From positions 1 through 48,873 of the IMG/VR virus record IMGVR_UViG_3300049491_000792: a DNA stretch of 48,873 bases. The stretch is one strand, 5' to 3'. The notes under the pieces are model-generated. The model saw only the letters and a program-made list of their open reading frames with translations. It was not told the DNA's origin and ran no database searches. The translations under genes and the position numbers were made by a program. Below, in pieces: positions 38,668-47,489 of this stretch (positions are counted from its first letter, which is position 1; each line of letters starts with the position of its first letter). The stretch is from a virus.

Positions 38668-41600
38668 TCACATGTTCCGCTGCGATCGTTGGAGGCCGCG
38701 CATGGCCTCGGCGCCGACCTGCATCTGCGATCGCCGGTCTGGCGGCGTGGTGAAGTTGAAGTTCTGGATCAGCGGCCGCATCGGTGTCTCGCGGTATGGC
38801 GCGCTCGACATGCCGCCACCGTTCGCCCGGTGTCGCGGGTCCGAGCGCTTCACGACCTCTTCGCCGATGCGCAGCACGCTGGGCACCTCGTCTGCGGCCA
38901 GGCCGGCGATGCCGCCGCTGTGGTACCGGCGCGCACCGACGAACGCAGCTGCCGGTACGCGCGCCGCGCGGCCGCCGGCGCCGACGACACCGCCCTCGTG
39001 GAAGAAGTAGGCCAGCGCGTCCGAGCTCAAGCCCTCGAGGCCCGTGCCGGCGCCCTTGCCGAGCAGGCCCACCAGCCCGCCGGCGGCATTGACGCCGGAA
39101 GTGCCGGCCACTTGCGCCAGCGCGGCGGCGGCGGCGGTCGCGGCGGCCGTCATGGTGGCCAGCGAAGCGGTCGAGGTGGTCACCGCGGCGGTCTGGGCCG
39201 CCTGCGCCGCGGTCTGGGCAGCGGCCTGGCCAGCATTGCCGGCGCCGCCGACGCCCACCGCACCCTTCAGCACGGTGCCGACGAGCCCCTCGCCCTCCGT
39301 GAGCGTGCGCAGCGACCTCTTGAAGAAGTCTTCGAGCGGATCCTGAACCAGCAACTTCGTGCCGAGCCGCAGCAGTGACTGCTCGAGTGAGCCGACCAGG
39401 TCCTTGAACGACGTGAACTTGATGATCGCGCCGCTGATGCTGGCGGCCATGCTGCCGCCGGCTTCGTCGGCAGCGGCCCGGATGCGATTGAGCGCCGGGT
39501 CGACGGTCTCCGCGGCCTTGGCGAACTGCAGAGCCAGGTCGTCGGCGAAGGCCTTGATCTTCGGGTCGTTGGAGACGTCGGCAAGGCCGCGCGCTCGCGC
39601 GGTCAACTCGGCCAGTTGGGCAAGTGCCGCCTGACGGATCTCCAGGATTCCGCGCTCTGTCTCCAGCAGCGACAGCCCGCCCTGCTTGGCTCGAAGCTGG
39701 AACAACTCCTCCGCGCGGCCGGCGTCCGCCGTCGCGATGGAGTTGCGGCGCTGCACCTCGGCGAACTCGTTGGCCAGGTCGAGGGCCTCGCGCTGACGGC
39801 GCAGGTCATCCTCGCTGATCTGTCCGCCAGACTGACGCGCCAGCTGCTGCGCCTGCGCGATGGCGTTTGCGGCGCGCAGGCGAGCCGCGCCGGCGTCGTC
39901 ACCCTGAAGTTGGAGTTGTTGCGCCCGGAACTCGTTGACGCGCTCCAGCAGCTGCCGGTAGCTCGCCGCCTCTTCGGCGTTGGCGAGCACGACGCGCCGC
40001 TGGCGATTGAGCGTCGCCCGGGCCACGTCGTCCTGCAGGGAGGCGATCGCCTTCTCGGTCGCGACCGCATCGCTCGGGTCGCGGCGCTTCGCGTACTCGA
40101 GGTACTTCTGCTGGATCTCGATCTGCTTGTTGAGGCCCTGGATCTGGGCCTGCTCGTCGCGATCGGCGGCCGAACGGCGCGCGTCGAAGAACGCCTCGAG
40201 GCTGACCTCGCCCGCGTTGTAGATCTGCTGGAGGTACTGGTTGTGGAACGCGTAGAGGTCGCGCTCGGCCTTCAGCGACTCTTCGACCGCCTTCAACGCC
40301 TTGTCGCGCTCGGCCTTCGCGACCTGGTTGGACTCGGTGATCGCCGGCTTGTCAGTGAAGTCGTCCTGTATCCGCTTCAGGATCGCGGCGCGGGTCTCCG
40401 GCGAGGACGGCTTGTAGCTCGGATCCTTGGCCGCCAGAGCATCCTGCTTGGCGAACTGCGCATTGGCCTCCGCCAACTCGCGGGCCAGGCCGGCGGCGGA
40501 CTTGGAGCGCCGCTCCATCCCGCGCACGAACTCGTCGGCGCCGGCGGCATCGCGGTTGAGCTTGACCAGCTCGGCGGCGGCGGCAGCCGAGTCCTGCTGC
40601 GCGTCCTTGCTGCGCTGCAGAAGGCGGATCTCCTCCTCGATCTGCTGGACGCGCGATGCGCCTGACGGCCGCGGACCACCGTACGGCCCGATCGACGGCG
40701 CATCCGCGGCGGCGCGCTGCGCGGCGACCAGCCTGGCACGCGCCTGCTCGAGCTTGTCGTCGATCGTCTGCGTCCGGCCGATGTCGTACGCGCGATCCCA
40801 GAAGGTCTGCCACGCGTTGCTGGCGGAGCGAAGCGCACGGTCCAGGATGCCCAGGTTCGGCTCGAGCGCCTTCAGCCGCGTGTTGAGCGCTTCGTAGACG
40901 ATGCCAAGCGCGTCGGCCGATCGCCCCTGCTCCTGCAGCGACTTGATCTGGGCGAGCTGGGCCGCGGTCAGGAAGTTGTACTGCTGGTTCAGCTGCGCAG
41001 CGCCGGCGCCGACGTCTCGGTTCAGGCTGACGAAGACGCTTGCCACCTCCTTGGCGTTCTTCCCGGTGGCCGCGCCGAACCGAGCGGCGGCCTCGGCGGC
41101 CAGGTCGAAGTTGCGTGCGCCGACCTCGCCACTGTTGATCAGCGCCAGCGCGAACTCGCGCGCGATCTTGACGTTGACCTCGCCGCTGGCTGAGATCAGA
41201 CGGGTGAGCGAGTTGAATTTGCCCTCGGTCTGGCCGGCCGCATTGCCGGTCAGCGTGATCGCGTCGGCGTAGTCTCGGCTCTGCTGGGCACCCTGGTAGA
41301 ACGCGTAGCCGAGCACGCCCACCGCGGCGGCCGACGCGCCGACGGCCACACGGAACGGCGTGATGACCGAGCCGAGCGTGCGGAACACGCCGGCGAAGCC
41401 GCCATTGCCGGCGAACACGTCGGCGACCTGGCCACCTTGCTGCAGCAGGATGGTGAGCGGCGAGATGCCGCTGGCCAGGCTGGCAATCGTGTCGGACAGG
41501 GTGTACTGCAGCGTCAGCAGCTGGTAGCGCGCGACGCCCGAAGTGCGGCCGAACTTGTTCAGCGTGGCGTCGGCCTGCGCGATCTTCTCGATGTACGGCC

Positions 41601-42816
41601 GCACCTGGTCGGCCACGCCACGCCGCGCGGCCTCCTCGAGGAGCAACTGCGTGCGGGTCTTCCCGAGCGCATCGGCCTGGCGCTGGATGGACTCGACGAA
41701 GCTCTGGGCGGCCACGCTCTCGGCCTGCGCCTTCTTCTGCGCGGCTGCCGCGATCTCGTCGGCGGCCTTCTTTGCAGCCTCTGCTTCGGCGCGCCGCGCG
41801 GCGACGGCCGGCTGCGTGTTCACCAGGTCGGTGCCGGCGCGCCTGAACTGCTGGGGCGTGATCAGCTCGGCGTCGCGCAGTTCGCGCAGCACGGCCAGGC
41901 GCTGCCGATATCCTGCGGTGATCCCATTCTGCTGGTCGATGATCGCCTGCGCCGCGGCGCGCTGGCGGAGCGCCGATTGCTCGGCCGCGTCCGCCACCAG
42001 CTTGGCGGCCTCGATCTCCTGGCGCCGGCCCTGCACCGCCGGCTGGGAGTTGACCAGGTCGGTGCCGGCAGCGCGGAACTGGGCCGGCGAGATCTGGCCC
42101 GCATCGCGCAACTCGCGCAGGATCTGGAGGCGTTGCCGGTACGAGGCGAGCAGCCCGTTCTGCGCGTCGACGATCTGCTGCGCCGCGGCGCGCTGCTTTG
42201 CTGCCGCGGCCTCCGCGGCAGCCGCAGCTTCACGGTCGGCCTTGGCCAGCGCCTCCGCCTGCACGATCGCGACCCGCTCAGCCGCAGCTTCCTCCTTCAA
42301 CTGCCGGATCGCATCGCTGCGCGTCGCGGACAGGCCGGACAGCCCGGTCTTCAGCGCCTCCGGCGTGATGCTGCCGCCCTGTTCCTGCTTGATCAGCTCG
42401 GCGCGCCGCTGCTCGTAGGCGCGGTTCACAGACCGGATGCTCGCGACCAGTTGGTCGTTCAGCGCCCGCTGGCGGTCGACCGACGTCTCGGCGGCGGCCG
42501 TCGTCGAATTGATCGACGCGACTTGGCTGGCGGAGGCCGCGGCCGTCGCGTTGCCCTGGCGCTCGATCTGGTCGATCAGCCGCTGGATCTTCGAGCCGTC
42601 GCCACCGACGCCGAGCTCAGCCGCCTTGAGGGCGAGGAACTGGCCCTGCGTCCTGTTGGCCTGGTCGGCGAGGCGCTCGAGCTGGCGTTCGAACAGGCGC
42701 GCAGCACCGGTCATCCGCTCCTGATCGCGCGCGACGACCTGCGCCGCCTTGCCAGAGTCGCCCTCGAACTTGGCCAGAGCCAGGGTCAGGTCGACGGTCA
42801 GACTTGCCAGTGGCAT
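38668..42816 (-). CDS. Tail tape measure protein
   Basis: A 1382-residue protein, the largest gene, directly downstream of the GT chaperone. Starts MPLASLTVDLTLALAKFEGD. It is mostly coiled coil, has a hydrophobic region near 480-515 (SVITPFRVAVGASAAAVGVL) and a C-terminal Gly/Ala-rich hydrophobic region. Two units of about 85 residues are duplicated near 210-370 (AQNGLLASYRQRLQILRELR / QQNGITAGYRQRLAVLRELR). Tape measures set tail length; this predicts a tail of roughly 200 nm by the usual 0.15 nm per residue rule. Confidence 0.9.
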   Translation of the reverse strand: MPLASLTVDLTLALAKFEGDSGKAAQVVARDQERMTGAARLFERQLERLADQANRTQGQFLALKAAELGVGGDGSKIQRLIDQIERQGNATAAASASQVASINSTTAAAETSVDRQRALNDQLVASIRSVNRAYEQRRAELIKQEQGGSITPEALKTGLSGLSATRSDAIRQLKEEAAAERVAIVQAEALAKADREAAAAAEAAAAKQRAAAQQIVDAQNGLLASYRQRLQILRELRDAGQISPAQFRAAGTDLVNSQPAVQGRRQEIEAAKLVADAAEQSALRQRAAAQAIIDQQNGITAGYRQRLAVLRELRDAELITPQQFRRAGTDLVNTQPAVAARRAEAEAAKKAADEIAAAAQKKAQAESVAAQSFVESIQRQADALGKTRTQLLLEEAARRGVADQVRPYIEKIAQADATLNKFGRTSGVARYQLLTLQYTLSDTIASLASGISPLTILLQQGGQVADVFAGNGGFAGVFRTLGSVITPFRVAVGASAAAVGVLGYAFYQGAQQSRDYADAITLTGNAAGQTEGKFNSLTRLISASGEVNVKIAREFALALINSGEVGARNFDLAAEAAARFGAATGKNAKEVASVFVSLNRDVGAGAAQLNQQYNFLTAAQLAQIKSLQEQGRSADALGIVYEALNTRLKALEPNLGILDRALRSASNAWQTFWDRAYDIGRTQTIDDKLEQARARLVAAQRAAADAPSIGPYGGPRPSGASRVQQIEEEIRLLQRSKDAQQDSAAAAAELVKLNRDAAGADEFVRGMERRSKSAAGLARELAEANAQFAKQDALAAKDPSYKPSSPETRAAILKRIQDDFTDKPAITESNQVAKAERDKALKAVEESLKAERDLYAFHNQYLQQIYNAGEVSLEAFFDARRSAADRDEQAQIQGLNKQIEIQQKYLEYAKRRDPSDAVATEKAIASLQDDVARATLNRQRRVVLANAEEAASYRQLLERVNEFRAQQLQLQGDDAGAARLRAANAIAQAQQLARQSGGQISEDDLRRQREALDLANEFAEVQRRNSIATADAGRAEELFQLRAKQGGLSLLETERGILEIRQAALAQLAELTARARGLADVSNDPKIKAFADDLALQFAKAAETVDPALNRIRAAADEAGGSMAASISGAIIKFTSFKDLVGSLEQSLLRLGTKLLVQDPLEDFFKRSLRTLTEGEGLVGTVLKGAVGVGGAGNAGQAAAQTAAQAAQTAAVTTSTASLATMTAAATAAAAALAQVAGTSGVNAAGGLVGLLGKGAGTGLEGLSSDALAYFFHEGGVVGAGGRAARVPAAAFVGARRYHSGGIAGLAADEVPSVLRIGEEVVKRSDPRHRANGGGMSSAPYRETPMRPLIQNFNFTTPPDRRSQMQVGAEAMRGLQRSQRNM

Positions 42817-42833
42817 GTCAGGCCCCGATCACT

Positions 42834-43468
42834 TCATGCATCCGCATCGCTTGCTTCGTCCTTTGGACCCTTGTGGTTCTTGATCGTCATGAGCCTGTCG
42901 ATCAGGTCTTCCGGGTCGTCGACCCCGAACTTCTCGGCGACGAGGCCGAACCCTGACCAATCGACACCACCCATCCCGTTCGACAGCGCGTTCCAGCACG
43001 CGATTGCGATGTCGTCCGCAGAACTGAGCTCCGGCTGCTCGCCTTCCCACTGGACGCCCGCCTGTTGGTCTAGGCGGGCAGCGAGTTTTTTCGGGCTTCC
43101 TCGCGTTTGAGGATGTGGTCGACCACGCTGTCCAAGATCTCGTCGGCGACCTTGTTGACGAAGTCGATCGAATCGCTGCAGACCTCGGCCCAGAGTTCGG
43201 CGTCGAACGGCACTGCATCCGGCGGCGCAAAGTCGGCGCCTAGCAGATCGGCCTGCGTGACACCGGCCCAGCCTGTGACGCAGCGACGCACGTCCTCGAT
43301 CTCGACTTTCCAGGTCATCTTCGTCGGATCTGACGTGTCTCGCGCGAGCATGCGCGCCATCTCGACCTCGGTCGGCCGCATGAACGTGACGGTCTTGCCG
43401 CCGCCGAGGTCGACCGTGCGCTCGCGCCGTTTCCTGATCTGCGCCAGGATCAACTTGCTGTCCATCAT
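42834..43468 (-). CDS. GT tail assembly chaperone made by -1 frameshift
   Basis: The G frame slips at A AAA AAC (43091-43085), after which the -1 frame runs 83 residues: LAARLDQQAGVQWEGEQPEL, then SADDIAIACWNALSNGMGGV and DWSGFGLVAEKFGVDDPEDL, ending at TGA 42834. The extension has no start codon of its own, as expected for lambda-type T. The fusion (about 211 residues) helps load tail tube subunits on the tape measure. Protein-like composition and exact position make this convincing. Confidence 0.85.
43070..43468 (-). CDS. G-type tail assembly chaperone
   Basis: A 132-residue protein; ATG 43468 (MMDSKLILAQIRKRRERTVD) overlaps the tail tube stop. KTVTFMRPTEVEMARMLARD and VRRCVTGWAGVTQADLLGAD are typical of G-like chaperones. 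Normal termination gives this short form; slippage six codons before the end gives GT. Confidence 0.8.
   Translation of the reverse strand: MMDSKLILAQIRKRRERTVDLGGGKTVTFMRPTEVEMARMLARDTSDPTKMTWKVEIEDVRRCVTGWAGVTQADLLGADFAPPDAVPFDAELWAEVCSDSIDFVNKVADEILDSVVDHILKREEARKNSLPA
43085..43091 (-). promoter_or_regulatory. Programmed -1 frameshift site
   Basis: A AAA AAC, in phase with codons CGA AAA AAC of the G gene, is a canonical X XXY YYZ slippery heptamer. The zero-frame stop follows five codons later. Confidence 0.85.
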
Positions 43469-44124
43469 GCGAGCGCCGGCAGGTAGACGATCTGGCCCTT
43501 CACGGTCACGGTCAGCTGACCGGTGCCCGTTCCGCCCTGCGCCAGGCTCTCACCCGGGATGTTCGGCTGGCCCAGGAAGATGCGTTGCGCGCCGAGAGCG
43601 AGGGTGATGCGGAACACCATGTTGCCGGCGTCGCGCGCGATTTCGCGGATCTTCTCCATCGCCTCGTTGTCCTCCTCGAAGGAACGGACGTCGATCGTGA
43701 CGGTCTCCGCCGAGAGCTTCACCGTCTCCAACTTCTCGGTCGTGTCCAGCAGCGTGCCCACGTCCTCGGTCCGTGGCGCACCGCCGCCCAACTGGTACTG
43801 CGTGGACTGCGACAGGGTCCGCCACGTCGCGATGGGGATCAGATTCGCGCTGATGAAGTCCGCGAAGTTGGTGGTCTTGATGCCCTCGAGCGCGAAGTTG
43901 TCGGCGGTGGGCGAGCCGCCGGCGGCGAGGCGGATGGCCTGGCCGTTCAGCGGGTCCATGCCCTCGACGTCGTCGAGGTATCCGACGGAACCCATTGCGA
44001 GCCCGTGACCGGGCACGGTCGCGACGCCCGGGTTGGCCTTGGTGATTGCGGTGACGACCTTCGGCGCGCTTTCGGTGAACCCGACCTCGACGCGTACGTT
44101 GCGGCCCTTGACGATGTCGACCAT
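43465..44124 (-). CDS. Major tail tube protein
   Basis: A 219-residue protein (MVDIVKGRNVRVEVGFTESA). Beta-rich, with a short inserted segment VPGHGLAMGSVGYLDDVEGM and the later ETVTIDVRSFEEDNEAMEKI; C-terminus GQLTVTVKGQIVYLPALA. Place before the G/GT chaperones and size fit a siphophage tube subunit. A hairpin terminator upstream may modulate its level. Confidence 0.75.
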   Translation of the reverse strand: MVDIVKGRNVRVEVGFTESAPKVVTAITKANPGVATVPGHGLAMGSVGYLDDVEGMDPLNGQAIRLAAGGSPTADNFALEGIKTTNFADFISANLIPIATWRTLSQSTQYQLGGGAPRTEDVGTLLDTTEKLETVKLSAETVTIDVRSFEEDNEAMEKIREIARDAGNMVFRITLALGAQRIFLGQPNIPGESLAQGGTGTGQLTVTVKGQIVYLPALA

Positions 44125-44149
44125 GACGATTGCCTTTCAGAAGTGAAGA

Positions 44150-44205
44150 AACCCGGGCAAGCCGGGCTGTTGGGGGAAAGAAAAGGCCCGCCGGGTGGCG
44201 GGCTG
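44150..44205 (-). terminator. Tandem hairpin terminators before the tail tube gene
   Basis: On the minus strand GCCCGCC-ACCC-GGCGGGC (44203-44186) is followed by CTTTTCTTTCC; a second stem CCCGG/CCGGG (44166-44152) is followed by TTTCTTC. Both face leftward transcription in the 87-base gap upstream of the tail tube gene. Confidence 0.65.
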
Positions 44206-44211
44206 TGGTGC

Positions 44212-44565
44212 TCAGTTGATGAACGACGCGATCACGACAACGCAGCGCACGTCCTGATTCGGCGTGAAGCCGTCGACGTCGTTCGGGTCTGGCGGAATGC
44301 CAGCGGCGAGGAGCCGGTCGACGACTTCGGACTCGATCTCTTGCGCCTCGCCGCGCGACTCCGCCCAGCATTCGATGTGGAAGGTTTCCTTCGTGCTCAG
44401 CAGGGTGTTGTCGAGACCGAAGTCCCGCTCCACGGCCACGCGGCGCAGCACGATGAATGGCACCTCGTCACCCTCCTCGAGGGCGTCGAAGCGGACCTTG
44501 TCGCCAACGCTCGTCTGCGGGCTGCCGCCGGTGAGGATCGTGTGCAGTTCTTCGGACGGCGTCAC
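44212..44565 (-). CDS. Tail terminator / completion-type protein
   Basis: A 117-residue protein (MTPSEELHTILTGGSPQTSV) with DKVRFDALEEGDEVPFIVLR and FHIECWAESRGEAQEIESEV, close in style to the DUF3168 / lambda U-like tail terminators. Lies between HK97 gp10-like and tail tube genes, the usual place. Confidence 0.7.
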   Translation of the reverse strand: MTPSEELHTILTGGSPQTSVGDKVRFDALEEGDEVPFIVLRRVAVERDFGLDNTLLSTKETFHIECWAESRGEAQEIESEVVDRLLAAGIPPDPNDVDGFTPNQDVRCVVVIASFIN

Positions 44566-45062
44566 TTCGGGATCCCAGGCAGATTCATCTGGCGGAACTC
44601 GTCGCCGAGTGCCGCCTCGATCGCGCGCAGAGCAGGGCCGGGCAGCACGCGCGCGCCGATCGATAGATAGGGCACCGGCCGCGGCACCGTCTTTCCGCCG
44701 AAGTGCAGCCAGCGCCAGTAGAACGGGTCGTTCGGACTCTGTGCACCGCGGTCGGCCCCTTTGGCCGGCTGGACGTTCACGAAGACCCCAACGTCTCCGG
44801 CCCGGCGGGCTTCCTTGCTCACCCGAACCTTGATGGCGTCGCGCACGGTGCCTGGCTTTCGGTAGAGCCGGCCCTTGCGGTAGATCGGCTTCACCAGCAC
44901 CTGCACGACACCCGGGCGCTTCGCCTCGTCTCGCACGAGGTCCGCGCCCTTGGCCAGCGCGCGCGTGCCGCGCTTGCGGCGCAGCTGGGGCGCCATGGCA
45001 AGCAGAGCCTCCCGGAGTTGCTCGTAGCCCTTCAGTTGCAGGCTGTAGATCTCACCGGCCAT
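44562..45062 (-). CDS. HK97 gp10-like head-tail protein
   Basis: A 166-residue protein (MAGEIYSLQLKGYEQLREAL). GYEQLREALLAMAPQLRRKR, ALAKGADLVRDEAKRP, and WRWLHFGGKTVPRPVPYLS...PALRAIEAA match the HK97 gp10 / minor tail Z family. It joins the tail to the neck. Overlaps neighbours on both sides. Confidence 0.85.
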   Translation of the reverse strand: MAGEIYSLQLKGYEQLREALLAMAPQLRRKRGTRALAKGADLVRDEAKRPGVVQVLVKPIYRKGRLYRKPGTVRDAIKVRVSKEARRAGDVGVFVNVQPAKGADRGAQSPNDPFYWRWLHFGGKTVPRPVPYLSIGARVLPGPALRAIEAALGDEFRQMNLPGIPK

Positions 45063-45387
45063 CTCGTGCTCCTGACTTCGCGTCGATGTATAGCCACTCG
45101 TTGCGGCCCTTCCAGTTGACCGGGTCGGACACGATCGCGTAGATCTTGTCCTTCCAGATGATCCGCATCGTGGCGTCGATGCCGGTGCGATACCTGACGC
45201 AGAAGCGGACCGTAGCCTCGTTCTGGAACTGGCCGGCCTCGTACCCCTCGTTTCCGCGCGCCGTCAGCACCTCGGCGCTGAGGTCGACGAACAGGTCGGC
45301 CCAGTTCTTCGTCTTCTCGCCGAGCGACGCTGGCGCCGCCACGAACTGTTGGACCGTGATGCGCTGGTTCAGGCGGCCGGCGGTCAT
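45052..45387 (-). CDS. Head closure (head-tail adaptor) protein
   Basis: A 111-residue protein: MTAGRLNQRITVQQFVAAPA, VRFCVRYRTGIDATMRIIWK, YAIVSDPVNWKGRNEWLYID. This is the standard pattern of the SPP1 gp16 / HK97 gp9-like head closure family that seals the portal vertex. Confidence 0.85.
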   Translation of the reverse strand: MTAGRLNQRITVQQFVAAPASLGEKTKNWADLFVDLSAEVLTARGNEGYEAGQFQNEATVRFCVRYRTGIDATMRIIWKDKIYAIVSDPVNWKGRNEWLYIDAKSGARDGR

Positions 45388-46004
45388 GCGAACCCCTGGC
45401 GGACTCGGATGCCGTCCAGGAACGAGCAGACACCAAGCGGCACCTCGGCCAGCGCGCGTTCGATGGTCGCCTCACGGTTGCGGTACAGGTGCCCGACGAG
45501 CAGCAACATCGCTACCTTGGCGGCCCGCGGCAGCGGGTTGTCCTGAGGACTGCCGCCGGGGATGTCGTAGCCGGCCTCGTAGCGGATCTTCACGGCGTTC
45601 GCAAACGCGCCTGCAGTCGGCCACTCGGACTCGGCAGCTGGCAGCAACCAGATGCGGTCCGAGAACGTATCGAGCGCATAGGCATCCTCGGACAGCGTCC
45701 GCTCGACTTGAGACTCATCGGCGTACTTCACCGACGTGATGGCCCGCACTGGCCCTCGCGTGATCTCGATCTCGGGGTCGGTGGAGGCCGGGAAGGCATC
45801 CAGCGACAACTCGAGCGTCTGCGGGCACATGGCCACGCCGGTATAGCTCTCCACCCACTCGCGCGCCGCCGAGATGTAGATCTCGATCATCAGATCGTCC
45901 GGGTGCGCCGCTGGCGTGCCGTAGGCCTCGACGCGGCATTGGCCACGTGCTTCCTCGAGTGAGATCGGCTCGGCGATCGGCTGCGTGATGACCTTCGGAT
46001 TCAT
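45384..46004 (-). CDS. Head-tail connector (gp6-like)
   Basis: A 206-residue protein: EPISLEEARGQCRVEAYGTP, DDLMIEIYISAAREWVESYT, GVAMCPQTLELSLDAFP and later IRYEAGYDIPGGSPQDNPLP, as in HK97 gp6-like connectors that bind under the portal. First of four linked neck genes. Confidence 0.85.
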   Translation of the reverse strand: MNPKVITQPIAEPISLEEARGQCRVEAYGTPAAHPDDLMIEIYISAAREWVESYTGVAMCPQTLELSLDAFPASTDPEIEITRGPVRAITSVKYADESQVERTLSEDAYALDTFSDRIWLLPAAESEWPTAGAFANAVKIRYEAGYDIPGGSPQDNPLPRAAKVAMLLLVGHLYRNREATIERALAEVPLGVCSFLDGIRVRQGFA

Positions 46005-47483
46005 TCAACCCCTCCGCCTTGTGCTGGTGAGCGCCGGTCGCCGGCGAGCGTTGGTGGCTCGCGAAGAGCTCGATGGTGGGATCGATGCGTAGATCACCGT
46101 CGGCGGCTGCGAGAACGACAGTTCCCCGGCGGAAACGCCGACCGAAGAATCCATCAGCAGTGGGACCACGATTTCGAGGTCGAACGGGATCACGTACTCG
46201 ACGAAGCCGCCGGCGTTGAGTTGACCTGCGAGCCCGATCTCGCCCTGCTGCACGAGGTCGAAGGTCGTCCAGATCTGCACTGCGCCGCTGCTCGCGAGTG
46301 CGCCGGCCAGCAGCACAGGAGCAGCCGGAGCGATATCGAACAGCACAGGCGACACGGCCTGGATGTCACCAGCCAACGCGGCGACGCCGTAGATCGTGAT
46401 CGCGCCGGTAGCCGTGACATCGAACCGCGTCACGATCTGCGCGTCACCGGAAAGCGACAACGCGCCAACCATCGCGACGGCGCCGATTTGGGAGACGTTG
46501 AAGCGAACCGCGAGTTCGATGTCTCCAGCCACCGCGATCGTGCCGCCGAGAGACAGGGTGCCTGCGCCAACATCGAACAGCACGGCCTGCTTGATCTGGA
46601 CGTCGCCGGCAATGGCCAGCGCGCCGCCGATCGCCAGCGGACTCGTCGCCAGGTCGAATACCGTTGGCTGCCCGATCTGGATGTCACCGCTGATGAGCGT
46701 TGCGCCCGTCAGTGCGATTGGTCCGACGCGCTGGGCATCGAACACGACTGGCGTCACGATCTCGATGTCGCCGACGATGCCGATCGCGCCGGCAATGGGT
46801 GTCACCTCGAGTGGCGGTTCGACATCCCACGGGTTTCGAATTTGGATCGCGCCGGTCGTGGAGAGCGCGCCGACAAGCCCGAGCTGCCCGACCTGAGTCA
46901 CATCAAACTGACCGTCCGTCAGGATCGTGACTCCGCCGTCTACAGTCAATGCGCCGAGCAGGACGACCGACTGAGCGATGGCCACGTCGAACAGCACCGG
47001 CGTGCCGATCTCGATGTCACCGGCGGCGGCTAGGCCACCGGACAGCGTGATCGCGGCGTTACCGATTTCGAACGTCGTCGCCAGACCAATGTCGCCGGCG
47101 AGCGCCAGCGCACCAGACAGCGCGACAGCCCCGGCCTGCTGCACATCGAACAGGACCGGTTGGTTGAACTCGACATCGCCCGACAGCGCGGTCTGGCCGG
47201 AAATAGCGATTGCGCCAACTTGGGCGACGTCCAGCCTCGCCGGCGTCGCGATCTCGATGTCGCCGCTCGAGGCAATCTGGCCGGCCATCGCAACCGTAGC
47301 CACGACTTGCACGTCGAATAGAACTGGCGTCTTGAACTGGACGTCGCCATTGATCGAGACGGCGCCACCGATTGCCAGAGGACCGACGACCCCAATGTCA
47401 CGGACACCGCCTTCGCCCCAAACCTCCGACCACGCTAGATCGTTGCCGTCCCAGGTTTGCAGCCAGCGCAGTGTCATGGCCAT
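46005..47483 (-). CDS. Tandem-repeat structural protein (about 15 repeats)
   Basis: A 492-residue protein built of about fifteen repeats of 26-32 residues with the pattern FDV-x3-G-x-IALSGALALAGDIQI, between a short start (MTLRWLQTWDGNDLAWSEVW) and a disordered Ser/Arg tail. Regular alternation of small and hydrophobic residues suggests a beta-solenoid or stacked beta-strand rod. It ends one base before the head-tail connector. I do not recognise the family; a capsid decoration or fibre protein is plausible. The 47490 gene carries two degenerate copies of the same repeat. Confidence 0.7.
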   Translation of the reverse strand: MAMTLRWLQTWDGNDLAWSEVWGEGGVRDIGVVGPLAIGGAVSINGDVQFKTPVLFDVQVVATVAMAGQIASSGDIEIATPARLDVAQVGAIAISGQTALSGDVEFNQPVLFDVQQAGAVALSGALALAGDIGLATTFEIGNAAITLSGGLAAAGDIEIGTPVLFDVAIAQSVVLLGALTVDGGVTILTDGQFDVTQVGQLGLVGALSTTGAIQIRNPWDVEPPLEVTPIAGAIGIVGDIEIVTPVVFDAQRVGPIALTGATLISGDIQIGQPTVFDLATSPLAIGGALAIAGDVQIKQAVLFDVGAGTLSLGGTIAVAGDIELAVRFNVSQIGAVAMVGALSLSGDAQIVTRFDVTATGAITIYGVAALAGDIQAVSPVLFDIAPAAPVLLAGALASSGAVQIWTTFDLVQQGEIGLAGQLNAGGFVEYVIPFDLEIVVPLLMDSSVGVSAGELSFSQPPTVIYASIPPSSSSRATNARRRPALTSTRRRG

Positions 47484-47489
47484 GCGCGA

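Noticed and set aside
42829-43230. Start-bearing frame of 133 codons overlapping the G/GT region
   Set aside because: Arg/Ser-rich shadow in the third frame; the true T extension is the -1 frame reached by slippage at 43085-43091.
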